From positions 11,842,001 through 11,906,000 of the forward strand of contig NC_058192.1 of assembly GCF_907165205.1 (NCBI RefSeq): 64,000 nt of DNA, in the 5' to 3' direction. The translations under genes were made by a program, and so were the position numbers. Shown here piece after piece: positions 34,995 to 48,128 of the stretch (positions within the stretch are counted from its first letter, which is position 1; each line of letters opens with the position of its first letter). This stretch comes from Coccinella septempunctata (taxonomy: Eukaryota; Arthropoda; Insecta; Coleoptera; Coccinellidae). The notes beneath the pieces were generated by a model. The model did not search any database. It had not been told where the DNA came from and saw nothing but the letters and a program-made list of their open reading frames with translations.

Positions 34995-37900
34995 ATCGAA
35001 TATCCTATCATTTATTATTCATTGTCACTCTTCAATAATAACTCTGTTTTCTTTATCATCTGCAACTCTGGATTTCTATCGGTTTCACCTATTTCAATAG
35101 CTCACAACTCATGAGCCCTGTATATCCTATACACTTCTACATTAAAAAGAATGTTCCACACAAGCCGTCTGAGTTCTTGAAGTGTATATGTGAAGGTGGT
35201 TAATGAGAATCAGAAGCTCTTTCAATGGCTTTTTGTATGTAAATCTCTGCATTCATGATAGCATCAAACACCAACAATTAATGTTTATATTTGGCATTAT
35301 CGGAATGTATAAACGGTCCATCCCTCGCCAAGGGTGAACTGCAGTTTGTTCGGTTAGTTCTCACTTTTTAGCACTTCAAAGTCTTCAGATTCCTTCTTTT
35401 CATTTATTAGTAACATTGGCCAGGTGATTTCTTTCGAAAGCCGACCCATTCGTCATTTTTTAATTAGGTCAATTACTATCCGAAATGGATTAAGCTGTAC
35501 GATTGAATAATCACAATTTTCCAAGAAAAATGCAAATTATTCTCTATATAATATTCATATATTGCTGATTTACTTGAAAATCACATATGTAATAGGAAAT
35601 ATTTGAAATATATTTGACAAATCAGCATTATTTTCGAGTCTTTTCTATGAGAAAAAATCACCTCTGAACTCTGTTCGGAAAAATAATTCAATAGATCCGA
35701 TTTGTGCCAGAATCATTCGAAAGATCCGCGGAGCTTCGCCCTTCAAACTATTCCCTCAAATAAACTCCACAATAAAACGATACGATTCCTTGTTAAATAT
35801 GCATCCACACATCCCCAACGTCAACCATTGAAGTCATGACATGCAGCCACTGTAATAAAATGGCAGAAAGTCCCCGCCGACTCAGATTTATAAAACCCAA
35901 TTCCGTCCCATATTTTTGTTTTATATTTTCCAGTTACGTGGAGCATAAAACTAGTCGTGCAGTAAAACTGTTGTAAAAAGTTTTAAAAATGAATGACCTC
36001 AAAATCTCCAAAGAAAAGCTTTGCGTCGGGGGGAGATTGCATGAAAATTAAATGGAGTGGAAGAAATTTACAAGATCCTTACTGTCCATCCTCGACGTCG
36101 TAGTGAGATTAATGCGGATGAATTTCCTTTCTGACAGCGTGGTAGGGTTCCGTCTTGATTGGCTTGGTTTGTGTGCTTGTATCAGCCAGCCTTTGAAGGG
36201 GAAAAATTGAGGGATGTTACTTCAGTGCCATCAAGTATGACAGAACATTTAGCGCAAGTTGGGTTATAATTTCGGGAAATTATACGAGGCCCATATCTCC
36301 AACACCCACCCTCGTTTTAAAGCTAAAATTTTGTACTAGTTCTGTATCGAAATGCCAAGAAGTTTTTTACCCTGAGATTGAGGAGTCTCAGGAAGGTTTC
36401 AAATTAAGGGAACTGGAGACATGTTTTCGAAATAAGGAGATTTTTGTTTCAAAAACAAGCTGATACTGTTGAAATGAATAAAAAAGTCACGTTTCTCAAC
36501 CCTGCGTATGTACAGGGTGTCCCAAATTCGATATCCAGTAAGGGGATCTGTCGGAAACTAAATGAGCTAGAACAAAACAGATGGTACCTTACCTAGCTCT
36601 TTTTCAGAGGAACAAAGAGTGGTGAAAACCGTAGTTTCCTAGGATCCTTCTTTTTGAGTCATTAGCAAAAAAGATTCCTCAAAATTCTCATAACTTTTCT
36701 GTCTTTGAAGACAGAAAGTGAAATTCTATTTTTTGCGTTGAATCCACTGTCATTCTTAATAAAATTTTTGCTCTCCTACAATCCGAATTATCAGGCAAGG
36801 TCTTGTTTTTTTAAAGGTTAACTATTATTGAATTGGTCATCTCTTAATTGGAAAAAATCGTCGATTTCAAAAATATACAGATGTCCACTGTTTTCTCCTG
36901 AACGTTCCTAAAAAAATGAGAATTGTTGAGTTAATTCATCAAATTGTCATACCTTCATCAAGTTAGCTTTGATTTGATAAGGTGGAATAGGACATATCTA
37001 ATCTTTTATTATTGTGACTCTATAGGACTTTGTATGTATGGATGCTTTTTTTCCTTTGGTTTGTGTTCAGCTGGACTTGATGTTGTTGAGTTCAGTTTGA
37101 TTGTAGCTCTGTTATAAATTTTATATCTCTCCATGCACTTGTGAACGTTCTTCTAGTTTTAAGTGCCCTGAGAAAGGCCATGTGAAGGGACGACAGCTAG
37201 GCAACATGGTCGATGAAGACCAAAATCGACTTTCTACCCGATACATTGTCCCTTATTAGGGAATAGGGAGTTAAAAACCACGAATGAATTTCAGGAATCA
37301 AAACCTCAAAATTTCGATTATAAGTATGTTAAACCCACTTTTAAGACGAATTCGATGAGGCGTTGTTGGCAAATAAGGCAATTTAATAATTATACGATAT
37401 CTCAGGGTACAAAACTTTGACATGAAGGAAATTAGCAATTTCACAAGTGGTGGGCATTCGAGTCTTCAGAATTGAGAACGTTAGTTCAGTCATTTTACTT
37501 GGGAAAAATATGACTGTATGGGCTGTAGACCCATTCTGCTAGAATCAGATGTCATCCAGATCGTGTTCTACAACCAGTTTCTCCAATTCAGGCTCTAGGA
37601 AGGTTACCAACATACGAACGGCAAATCCCCGATGCAATCCGGTCTAAATCATGGTGCTGACTGAAAACTACAAACCCTAAGCAACACAAAGAGCCCTTCC
37701 GCACCTACCTAACCCTCCTACAGCCCGAGAAATGACAATAAGGACAGTAGTAAAAAATTAGAATCGTAATTTAAAACATTATCAATGACGTGATATCTTA
37801 AATTTGGGGTATGCTGTGTAAAATTTTCTTACTTACAAAAAAGGGCAATTTGAAATACATATCCACTTGCCTAAGCATATTTACGACAAAAATTCTATTT

Positions 37901-40308
37901 TTGTTTCAGTAAATACTTGTCAAAAGAGACACTGTCAGACAGACACTGTATTTTTTTCAGATGAATATTGTGCAAATCTTTCAATGAAAGTTCTAAATGT
38001 CATTCGTTATTAGGGCTGATTAGTGTTCATCGGTGTATCTGATATTATTTACGCTGACCCAATTTATTGATTCCCTCAGTGGCATCAGTGAGACCCTCAT
38101 TGATTATTTTCTCAGATTAGAGGTTAAAAAGCAGGGTTGGCTGAAAGAAGCTGTGTCGTACTCGCTTGACGCTAATTTCATCTGATTACTAATGTTCCAC
38201 TCATACTGCAGCTGTCAATTTGGCAATTACGCGAATGTGCCATCTATCCCCGTTGTTTTCAGAAAGTTGCTATAGTTCAGGCTCATCATTCCGATTCACT
38301 TCTGACGGTAATGAAACAACGATAGAATAATTGTACTGCTGTAAACCAACTTGAAGCGGAATTCACATCCAGACATCTGAATAAAATCCATTACCCAGCG
38401 CTAAAGACCTTTATCTCGCAATATATTATTTCATTCGAGAACCGAACGCTCTAATCGTTTTATTGGCTTAATTATCCCTGCTCCGGCACTGCAAGATTAA
38501 CGAAACGGGAACGGAACTTCAGGGCATTGAGGTCCTTTCGTCTGTGAAGATTAAGAAATAACGGGTGCGCCATATCGCCTTTTCCTTTATTGAAAATTGT
38601 CGCGATGAAGAGCTTGATAATGATGAAAGTTTGCAGTCCGGCATTTCTACGTTTTTCTTCCGAGCTGGGAATTCGCTGGCGTGTAAAGGGATGACGTCGC
38701 TGTTGAATGTCGTCAGACTTGCTAGGGAGGTGACGAGTGATGTCTCGATCATTATTTCTGCGATGTGAAATATATCTTGTGGTTTCTTGCGAATGTAGGG
38801 GTGCCTTATGAATGTTTGTGCTTTTGCCTGGTGACAGTTATAACATGAATGGATCCTCAGTAGAAAATAAAGTAGCGTTGGGATTTGCAGCTGATAATGA
38901 AGAGTAGGAGGTTCTTTCTCGGAACTATGTTGACTCAGAAGAACGACATGCATGGAATCAGTATTTATCTGTGCTGTCAAAGATCAAGCAAGGATTTGGT
39001 ATGGTGATAGATGATCGAACCTAACTTCATCATCTTAGTGATGTATAACGCGAAGTTTTCCCGTTTTAAGCACTGTACGTTATTTGCTTCACGACAGAGC
39101 AGATATCAGAAGAAATAAGGAAGTGATCCAAAGGTTTAACATAGTCTGGATCTCTAGATAATCCTGTGAGGGGTTTAGAATTAAGAAAATCAGCTTCTGC
39201 AAAGAGTGTCTGCCAAATTTTTCTCTGAAAGATTAATCATTTGAAGTGACTCTTTCCATGAACCTTATCAATGTTCTCCAATCTCCTCACCAGTTCCCGG
39301 GAATTCTAGTCTATTTGTTTGATACCAGCTGAATTTTCTGGGAATTTCCTCTGCAGGATTGTTGAGTTTCAAATTCAAATATCAAATTCCTCCTACGAGT
39401 CAAATTAGATTGTTTATGTTGATCCGAACCATCAGCCCTTAGGTCAAAAAGTAACTAAATGAATTCTAAACTAACTCATTTATCGTATCCTCCAACAGTT
39501 TAATTTACAGCATTATTACAGAGTCTTAACCTGCTCAGATTCTAAATCAAATCCACGCCAAAGGCACTACTCTGATACCGTATCCTCAGTTAGGGCTTTT
39601 ATCAGCAGGTTCTTACATTAATTAGCACGAAATACTCCGGAATGGAAGTGCCTTCAGGTATCGGACTATGCTAAATTGTTTTTCATCTCGTATATGAGAT
39701 CCCAAGCTCCAAGTTCACTCAGGTGGAATTATCCGAAGCAATGGCAGAGATGAAGTTGCGTATTTAGATCATTGGGGATATGCATAAGCTTCCGCATGTA
39801 TTCTGATGAGATAAAAAGGTTTTTTGGTCTATTATTTGTGTATACAATAGTGTATATCCACCCTTACGGGCAGCATATTACTATGCTGGATAGATTCGAC
39901 TGTTGAACAATTGAATGGCTTTAATGACAGCTATCGTCCTCTCTAATGTGGGGCATCCTTGACGGTATTCAAGGTTTGAATTCATTGTTGTTATTACTAT
40001 TGATTATTAATTAATAGGCAACACTTTGATAAATCTGATAATAAGTGTGAAATAATCTTCAATTATTGACAATACCTAATCATCGAATTCTCTACCGTTT
40101 TAATCTTAACCCTACCTTAACCGATCATAAATTTGGACCAAATGTACAATGTTCGACTCCTATGTCACTGTACTGAGTGATATAGAAAAGAAAATACACA
40201 AGGGACAATCTTAGGTACTTATTACTTACCTAACCCTAAGACAAGAAATTGTTGTAATGAATTCATTAATAACGGGTGTCCTGTTCTCTATGTATCTATA
40301 CTGTACTA
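34995..40308. other. long intergenic stretch with scattered repeat ends
   Basis: No gene was recognised in 5.3 kb. A single end-like word (TACAGGGTGTCCCAAATTCG) is at 36511 with no partner. A 2-base-loop hairpin (arms of 11 bases) lies at 36696-36717. About 38180-38530 is less AT-rich and contains TTTTATTGGCTTAATTATCC. The minus-strand frame at 38519-38980 (153 codons) is Ser-rich with no domain and a plus-strand frame overlaps it; it is not called. Confidence 0.35.
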
Positions 40309-41447
40309 TACTAATGTATTTTAGCAGTCGGTTGGCCATGAAATAATTTTCTCAAGTTTTTGTAACTAGAACGGAGAAAGGTTGGCACTCATGAAATGAT
40401 GTTAATGTCATAACGCCGTTGCCACAACTAATATCAATTTTTATTACGAAAATGCCGAAAGTGATTGAAAAAAGAGACAGGGTTTCAGGAAGTGCTATTT
40501 AGAATTTAGGTCCGCTCATTCAAATAGTTATACCCTGAAATTCCAGAATCCACAATACGTCAGACGGTAACGAACATATTCAATGTAAGAGAAATTATAT
40601 AATGTTTCATCTGAATCTAAACGACTTATATTTCAGCTGAATATTCCCACAATCAGAAAGATTGGGAATGAAGAGGATAATTTGGGAGACCCAAAAAAGA
40701 GGTAGTATTTGAGAATTTTATGTTTGAGTGAATTAATGCGAAAAGTTTACTACAGGATTTTCGATGAATGTCATCGTAGAATAAGTTCCCGAAAATTGAT
40801 TTTTCTATTTTTCATTTGACTTGTCCTATATATTATAAATGTCTTAAGGTACCAATAACTAACTAATTATTATTATTATATCAATGTATCGAGAACAGCC
40901 ACATATACGCGCCAGTTGTCCTGTTAATTATTTATTCATGTGAAATTTTTGTTCAAAGGTGAAGTTCATTTCGACTTGATACTTCCTTCAATTCCTTTTA
41001 CTTATATTGATGCAAGATGATTTTGTTGAAGAATTGAACATTCTTGTAATTATCTGTTAATTCCTTCGGGAGATACCCATTCCTAACCACTGCATCATAT
41101 ACATTTCATCTTCGGGTTAATATTTTTGAAATCTACAACTGATGTAACGTGCATATTATATTATACTGATCTCTTGTATTTTCCAGGCAAATAATTGGAT
41201 TTGGTATGCCTTCAATCAGTTTGTATAAACTTCAACTATGTTCGTCACATATTTTCCGAAGAGATTCGACATTATGATAAACTACGTAATAACAGAAACT
41301 TTTACGTAGAACGGGCAACATAGCGTTGATTTAAAACCCAAAAATGTTTTGAGAAGCTTCATAACCCTACATTTTCGTACTATACAGAGTGAAATGTGTC
41401 AAATTTCCATGGCCAACCGAGTGCTAAAATAAAAATAGAATGGAGTA
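40309..41447 (+). mobile_element. 1.2 kb TA-flanked TIR element, copy E
   Basis: Orientation is as in copy A. The left tip is shortened (ACTAATGTATTTTAGCAG), and the right tip ends GAATGGAGTA at 41447, followed by TA. The remnant ATG (MPKVIEKRDRVSGSAI) is at 40452-40454. The second remnant exon begins at about 40637 after TTTCAG but has lost about 14 bases before GGGAGACCCAAAAAAGAGG. Confidence 0.82.
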
Positions 41448-43010
41448 TATGTATCGAATATTTATGATTGCAATTGGAAATTCCTAATCAGTAACCCTGA
41501 AATTCCAAAGGCATCTTCCGAATCATTGAAGAGGATTTTTGGAGTCCGTGGGCTAATTTTCAAAATCTAAACTAACTAGATTGAAATTCACTCATTTGAA
41601 ATTGTGCAGTCATTGAATTTCAGATAGATAGGATTTCCAATCGTTCAATTTCAATCAGGCATGGCAAAAATTCGCCAAACGCAGAGCGTACAATGGTAGG
41701 ACCTTTGCACTCTCCCTTCCTGATATCTGAAGAGTGTAACTCCTCATAAAAGTAAAGTATTTCGCCCCAAATCGATTCTGTCATCTCCAAAATCGACAGA
41801 GACAAATAAAACAGGAAAAGTGGCCACGTTCTTAGCTTCTATTAGCAAAACCAGCACAGCACAAAAGTGTCACTCCGGCCTCTCAAAACGGGTTTTATGA
41901 GTGACCGATAAAGTTCTCCATCTCCATGATGTAATTATTTTCCTATCGACACCTAAAGTGTGAGCAAAATGTAGTCGCGAGGAACGGTTCCAAAGGGTAT
42001 CGGTAAATTGCATTTTCTCCGTGTGGCGTTGGAGTTTGGAGTGCTCGGGAGGAAAATATTAGCTCGTTTAACCTGCCGTTATAAAGGGGCGGAAGCCGTT
42101 TGCCGAAATATGATTCGAGCTCTCTTTGTTGGACCAAGTGTCGGGATATGAGGTGATAACATCGTGATATTTCTATACAATGTGAGAATTGGGGCTGCAG
42201 GAGTCCACATGAATCCATAGGTTTCTATCTTGCAGTCTTCTGGGACGTTTATGTGAGGATATTTTCCCACTGCTGATATTTAGGGTGGATTTAATATACT
42301 ACAGCGGGTCGTCGTGCAGTTAACCCTATTAGCCGATCTTGTAGCTCTTTCCCTTCCACCTCAATGAGTATATGCAGCACTAGTATGATGGCGATTTCAC
42401 GCTCCACCAAATACGCTTACGAAACCAGGAGACGGTTAGCAACTTCTTATTGAGCTAAACTTTCGTCTAACCAATGTACCTACACAACGATATTGTTAAT
42501 CTGAAATGAACTAAATAAATGTAATAATAAGAAATTGAAACCTGAAAGCACAAATATTCGAATAAAATAGCAAGATCTCCAATAATCTGTGTGATGCAAC
42601 AGTAGATACATATTTTGATTTGAATGTTATAAAGGTTAACAGTTCGAAAAAGAATATCACGGGGATCATTCACAATTTGCTGAATGAGTTATTTCTACCG
42701 CCTATCCGTGACAAAAAGTCCTTCCATACAAATGCCATCGATAAAAAAGCCGAAACGACCGATGTGTAGCAATGAAATTCAATTAATCCATTGATTGATA
42801 GTTCTTGATGGTGATGAATGGATGTTGAGTGGATATAGGTATGATTTGTCGTTCCTCCGGAGAGAATAATTCTGACTTATTAATGGCTATACCATCAATC
42901 AACTGGATAACGACAGGACAAATGGTAGTTTGGTTATCTAGATTCTACGTTTGCCATTACCGATTCGATTAAGGTACCTAGCTAGTTGATGAAACCCACA
43001 TAACTGAAAG
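41448..43010. other. intergenic DNA, no supported gene
   Basis: Overlapping minus-strand frames at 41943-42270 lie in a slightly GC-richer block (41860-42300) but have no domain. Nothing else is recognised. Confidence 0.4.
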
Positions 43011-44254
43011 TACGAGGATGTATTGATATCTAGTTAGGCTAGACCAGTTCCATGCATAAAAAAATATTGCGTTGCCATAGCAACGAACAATAACTCATTG
43101 GAAGTGTCAGTATGAAGTTTGAGGTCAAAAAAGTAAACCAGAGTTACGCAATAAATTGAAAGAATGAAGATGTCCACCGAAATTGTGAAAATCGAAAAAT
43201 TGGAGTGTCGAGCCTTCATCAAGTACCTGTATTTAAAAGGGTTAAGAGGTAAGTAGATTTACGAAGATATGCTTAATACCCTTGGTGATCAATATCCTTC
43301 GTATGCGACTGTGCAAAATTGGACTGCAAGCTTCAAAAGAGGTAAATTTTCCATTGAGGATGAGGACCGATCGGGAAGGCCAGTTTCTGGGTCAGTCCCC
43401 GAAAATATCGATGCAGTTCTTGACATGATTTTATCAGACCGTCGAATTGGGCTACAACGGATATCTGAAGCACTGAATATTTCTTACGAACGCTTTCATC
43501 ATATAGTTCACGTCAATTTGAACATGAGAAAAATACTGCAAAATGGACCCCCAAATGGTTGAATGTTGACCAAAAGCGTGTAAGGGTAGAAGCATCGCGT
43601 ACGATCTGTGCTCGATTTGAAAACGATGTAAACTTCTTGAACCGAATTGTTATTATGGATGAGACTTGGGTACATTTCTACGATCCAGAAGCAAAGCGAC
43701 AATCGATGGAATGGGGACACTCTGGTTCTCCAAGGCCTAAGAAGTTAGGTGTCCAAAAATCTGCTGGGAAAGTTCTTGCTTCTGTTTTTGGGATTGCCAT
43801 GAAGTAATCATGATTGATTTCTTGGATAAGAGTAGAACAATAACCGGAGATTACTATTCGACATTACTGACCACTCTACGGAAAAAAAATAAAGAGAAAA
43901 GACGCGGAAAGCTATCCAAAGGTGTTTTGTTTTTGCAGGACAACGCTCCAGTACACAAATCTCGTGTTGCCATGCAACAACTTGGTGATTTAGGGTTTGA
44001 ATTACTAAAACACCCCCCTTATTTACCAAATTTGGCTCCATCCGACTACCATCTCTTTCCTCAACTGAAAAAGCTTCAAAAGGTAGTAAATTTTCTTCCA
44101 ACGAGGAGATTACAAAAGCTGTGGATGTCTGGTTTTCGGAGGGAAAGAAAAATTTTTTTAAAGGTCTAGAATATGTTTAGTAATAAAATATTTTGACATT
44201 GAAATTTTGTTTGGTTCTATAGTAGACCATGAATTTTTCAATATATCCTTCGTA
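43011..44254 (+). mobile_element. mariner element, copy 2, inactive
   Basis: The ends are TACGAGGATGTATTGA at 43011 and TCAATATATCCTTCGTA at 44254, with TA at each edge. The size is 1244 bp. The 5' untranslated part shares the block GCTAGACCAGTTCC with the other two copies. Confidence 0.88.
43170..44169 (+). pseudogene. mariner transposase pseudogene
   Basis: The original start at 43170 reads MSTEIVKIEKLE and is stopped by TAG (for Gln) at about 43255. The frame continues through NTLGDQYPSYATVQNW and SVPENIDAVLDMILSDRR. It is then shifted near 43535 and again near 43795. The first catalytic Asp is in IMDETWVHFYD, the second in FLQDNAPVHKS and the third in LAPSDYHLFPQ; the last two are 34 residues apart (DD34D). 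HPPYLPNLAPSD carries two changes from the usual HPPYSPDLAPSD. All three Asp survive, but the stop and two frameshifts make it non-functional. Confidence 0.88.
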
Positions 44255-46967
44255 CAAGAATTTCGCTGAATAAGCGATAAACCATATTTTTCAAAAGTAT
44301 GCGTAATACCTGATTAACTTTGTTATTTTCTTGCATGCCTTATTTACGTAATATGGGATTCCGTATAAGAATGAGAGCTAATAAGGGAACTCTCAAGCTA
44401 CTGCATCCCATTATTCGAATAAGGCAGTTGGATATCCGCTCTCCAGAAGAAACGCTGAGTGAGGCCATTATTTCCCATTCGAAGAAAAATCTGCTCGAAA
44501 AATGCAAACCATCCTCCTCGTTCAGCATTCGAAGTTAAGTCAATTATTGTTTCATCTCTATCGCTTCTTGATGTATTTTTGTATTTACATTCGCCGAACG
44601 GTTTTGCGTTCTCTTCTTATTGCTTCTTTGTTGATATATAGGATGTAATTTGCATATTGAAATACTTCTGACGGGGAATCATGAGGCCCGACAGCAGACG
44701 TGCCATCGTGAATATCGGGCCATTTTAGATTTTCTGCGAAAGAGATTCGAGCAATATCTTTGTTCGGATGGACGTTAACTTTTCGGAGTTCTCTCATTAC
44801 TTTTTTGTGAGGGTTTTCCGTTCCATTTGATGCCTTCGTGGCGGGGACCATTTTCAATAGGAGCTGATGAAATTGCTGCATTCCACTCCGATGTGAAAGA
44901 ACTGAAATGCTATATGAGGATAATTCGCGAAATTAAACAACTACATTTATGAAGGGGACAAGGGTGAATTTTCTCTTTGACGTCGATCACTCAAGTTGTG
45001 TGGAAAGTGATATGTAGTAGGTAATATCCTTCTGAATCTCTATTCAAAAGCTACATTGACTAATTCATGATTTACTCTTGTAACATTTCACGACAGAGAT
45101 GCATACATAATGGCCTTTTGATTGTGAGGCACGATGGAGATCACGTGATAGTCATCTGTCAATCTCCGTTAGTACTTTCTAGGAAGGCTGCATAAACCCA
45201 TTATAAGCGTTGCCCATACCTGCCTGTATATATAACTTCGTAGTCGGTATCTTAAAGCTCAAAGTCCCTCACAGGTTCATCCTAAACATTTCAAGTGTCC
45301 AGAACTCACTTTGCAAAAACTATTAGAACCATTTAGCCCGCTTCTACTGTGCGAGTTTGAGCACCTGATATATATTTAGGAAGCCATGTCTGGTAATGTT
45401 CATTTGGCAGACCGCTGCCGAATAATTAATGCAGCGAATGGGAAACTTGAATGAGTCTGAAATTTAAATGAGTTTTCACGTGTATACAGGCGTGTTGTGT
45501 CAAGGAGTGAAATATTTATTGTTGTCTGCGAATCTGAAGGACTGATTCGAGATTAAAATCCCACTAAATACACCGCTAGCTACTGTACTTGCGCAGGAAA
45601 ACCACCCTTTCCAAACTTTCAATTCTTCATTAATTTATTTCAATATTATCAGAATAGCTAACAAAAAATTGGAATTTCATTAATTGATAAAGACTCTTTT
45701 GACCCCTCAAATATACAATATTACAAATTAATCAGGAAAAATGAAAACCGCTCTATAATCTTCAGGTTCCAATTTTATATCAAAAAGGATATCGGGGAAT
45801 TTGAAAAGAATAAAATTCAATACAGTTGATAGTTTCATTTAACAGTCACATGGCATTTGTACATAATATATAAAATTATAAATATCATCTTAAAAATAAG
45901 CTTTTTCTCCATAAAATAATACTTTTTTAAATTAAATCACACGTCTTATGCTATGAAGATTCAATTTAATTAGTGCCTTATTAAGTACCAGATATAAATA
46001 CATAGATGATCTGACCTCTAAGAATTCAAGATCAGATATATATTATAAAAATTGTAGAATATTTTCAATAAAATATTTAGTATAAAATAATAAATAATAT
46101 TTACAAAGTGAATGTTTCCATCACATCAATGCGTAAGCAAAAATTAACAACAATATCTGAAATCAAAGGGTGAATGATGTACCTCAAATTGAAAGACATC
46201 ACAGATATTTGACGTACAAAAATACATGGAAGATATTGAGACTTGGATATCTCATAATTCGATTACGAAGAAATATGGGTTTAGAGCCCCTCAGTGTCTG
46301 GAATGAGTAAATATTTATAAAATATTTTGGTCGCATTAACTACATTGATAAAGGAGATAACGAATTATTCTTACTGAGTATTTGCATTGGACAATTCCAT
46401 TCGAATTTTTGCTGATAAATTAATACTCCTTCCTAAGGACAAATTAATATCGTCTCCATTTTATACACATCATGAGAGATGTGGAAATAATTTCATGATC
46501 TAATTGACAGTGGATATTTCTGATATTTGATCACTAAATATTTTCAATAGAAGCGTCCTTATTCATATAACGATAGAGTATTGACATCAAGATTGAATTG
46601 GAAGCCAACGATGAGTTTAGAAGAAGTTTGTTTTGTCTCATTGTATTTTTGTGTCTTTAATAAAAGTACTGCAGGGGAATGGCAACATCAGCCTGTATAG
46701 TGCAGATTGAAGGCTGATTCACCCATTAGGCAGAATTGTGAAAGAGCGTTAAGGAATGAGATAAGCAAAAACGTGCTTTAACGTTAGGCATTCATCAACA
46801 CTAAATATTCAACTGGAATCGAGGGAGATATTTCAGTAAAAGCAAAAAATAACCGTAGAATCGAGGAATGGATTCAGACAAATCAGTCTTCTGAGAACAA
46901 GCGACGGGCCGAGCGCTTTCAGGTTGCGCCATTTTGCATTCAGCCTTTCCTTCATCTTCATCCAGAC
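44255..46967. other. intergenic DNA; 3' flank of the LRR gene at its right side
   Basis: Short overlapping frames on both strands at 44320-44881 are not supported. The segment from about 45600 to 46960 is very AT-rich and would include the 3' untranslated region of the minus-strand LRR gene. A TTTATT near 45638 (AATAAA on the minus strand) is one weak polyadenylation candidate. Confidence 0.4.
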
Positions 46968-48128
46968 TCAGTTCGTTATTTTATGTTCTTTTTTCATTTC
47001 GTCAATCGTTGCTATCGAAACCCTCTTCTCGTTAACGTTGTTATCCAGGGGAAATTTGAAACTCAATTCCCGATCATCGCAGAAGAGGGGGCTGTGATTA
47101 TCTGGGGCGAAATCGTTCTCCACTGTCAGCTTGTCTTCGTGGGTGTAGTATTTGGCCGCGTGCCTCTTCGAATAGCAGAGCATTCCGGCTATCACGACCA
47201 GGATGAGGAATAACAGAAAGACAGACATGCTAGCCGCGACTATGCCTATGCTGCTTTTTTCGTTGATCGAGAAAAAATTCGCGTCCCCGCTTGGGTAACT
47301 CGTGGAGGAACACCAGGTCAATTTGTTCCTATCTAGAGACTCCAGACGTTTACCCTCAACGACGTAAGGCTGGGAACACACGATGTTTCGAAAGGCAGAA
47401 CTCCTGTTCACCCTGTTCATCAAGGGGACTATGAAGCAAAGGTCGCAAGACCAAGGGTTGCGATCCAAAAGCGTCACGTTGATAAACTCGATTTTGTCCA
47501 GGAGATCGTCGTTCGAAATCCCCCTAAACATATTCTTGGAGATATCCAAATAATACAAGCCATCCGGGATAACCTTCCCACTCAGACCGCTCAGGTAATT
47601 CTCAGCCAGATCCAGGGAAATCAAAGTGGTCGGAAAAATATCGTCGGTTATATCGAATAATCCGCACTGCCTCAATCTCAAATCCCTCAGTTTCGAATCT
47701 TTAAACAGATTTTTCATCAGTGTTAAATCCAGGGGGTTCCCGCTCAAGCTCAACACGAGCAGATTCTCTCGGATTGAATCGAATAAATGAGGTTTCAAAG
47801 CGTTAATTCGATTGTAACTCAAGTCCAACTCCGTCAGATTGTCCAAATTGTCGAATGCGGACAAGGAAATCGACTTGATTTCGTTTCTGGCCAAATTCAA
47901 CTTTTTCAGTTCGGTTAGATGGGAGAAGACGTTCTCCCCGATGTGTTTCAGTTTGTTTCCGTCCAGTTTCAGGTGTCGCAGGCTCTGCAGATTCTGAAAG
48001 TCGTCTTTTTCTAGGCATGTTATGTCGTTTTCGCCCAGGTCTAGATGATTTAGGTGTGGAAGCAGGGGGTAGATTTGCTTGTTCATATCGCTCAGGGCGC
48101 ATCCTCTGCATTCTAATGTTCTAAGCTC
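46968..48128 (-). CDS. LRR membrane protein, exon 2 (LRRs, C-cap, TM helix, tail)
   Basis: The exon opens with GAGCTTAGAACA right after an acceptor (TTCTGTTCCAG) at 48129-48130. It encodes 386 residues and a stop: the Cys-containing LRR edge (LECRGCALSD), further LRRs, the C-terminal cap, the hydrophobic helix SMSVFLLFLILVVIAGML and the charged tail ending KKEHKITN. The G+C content is higher than in the flanks, as expected for coding DNA. Confidence 0.88.
   Translation of the reverse strand, partial: ELRTLECRGCALSDMNKQIYPLLPHLNHLDLGENDITCLEKDDFQNLQSLRHLKLDGNKLKHIGENVFSHLTELKKLNLARNEIKSISLSAFDNLDNLTELDLSYNRINALKPHLFDSIRENLLVLSLSGNPLDLTLMKNLFKDSKLRDLRLRQCGLFDITDDIFPTTLISLDLAENYLSGLSGKVIPDGLYYLDISKNMFRGISNDDLLDKIEFINVTLLDRNPWSCDLCFIVPLMNRVNRSSAFRNIVCSQPYVVEGKRLESLDRNKLTWCSSTSYPSGDANFFSINEKSSIGIVAASMSVFLLFLILVVIAGMLCYSKRHAAKYYTHEDKLTVENDFAPDNHSPLFCDDRELSFKFPLDNNVNEKRVSIATIDEMKKEHKITN

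Noticed and set aside
38519..38980. Minus-strand frame of 153 codons
   Set aside because: It is Ser-rich with no domain, and an overlapping plus-strand frame covers part of it. There is no splice or start context that favours it.
44320..44881. Overlapping frames on both strands of 60-98 codons
   Set aside because: They are mutually overlapping, without domains and not linked to splice sites.
47803..48111. Second minus-strand frame of 102 codons in another phase
   Set aside because: It is a shadow of LRR gene exon 2, which has clear domain structure.
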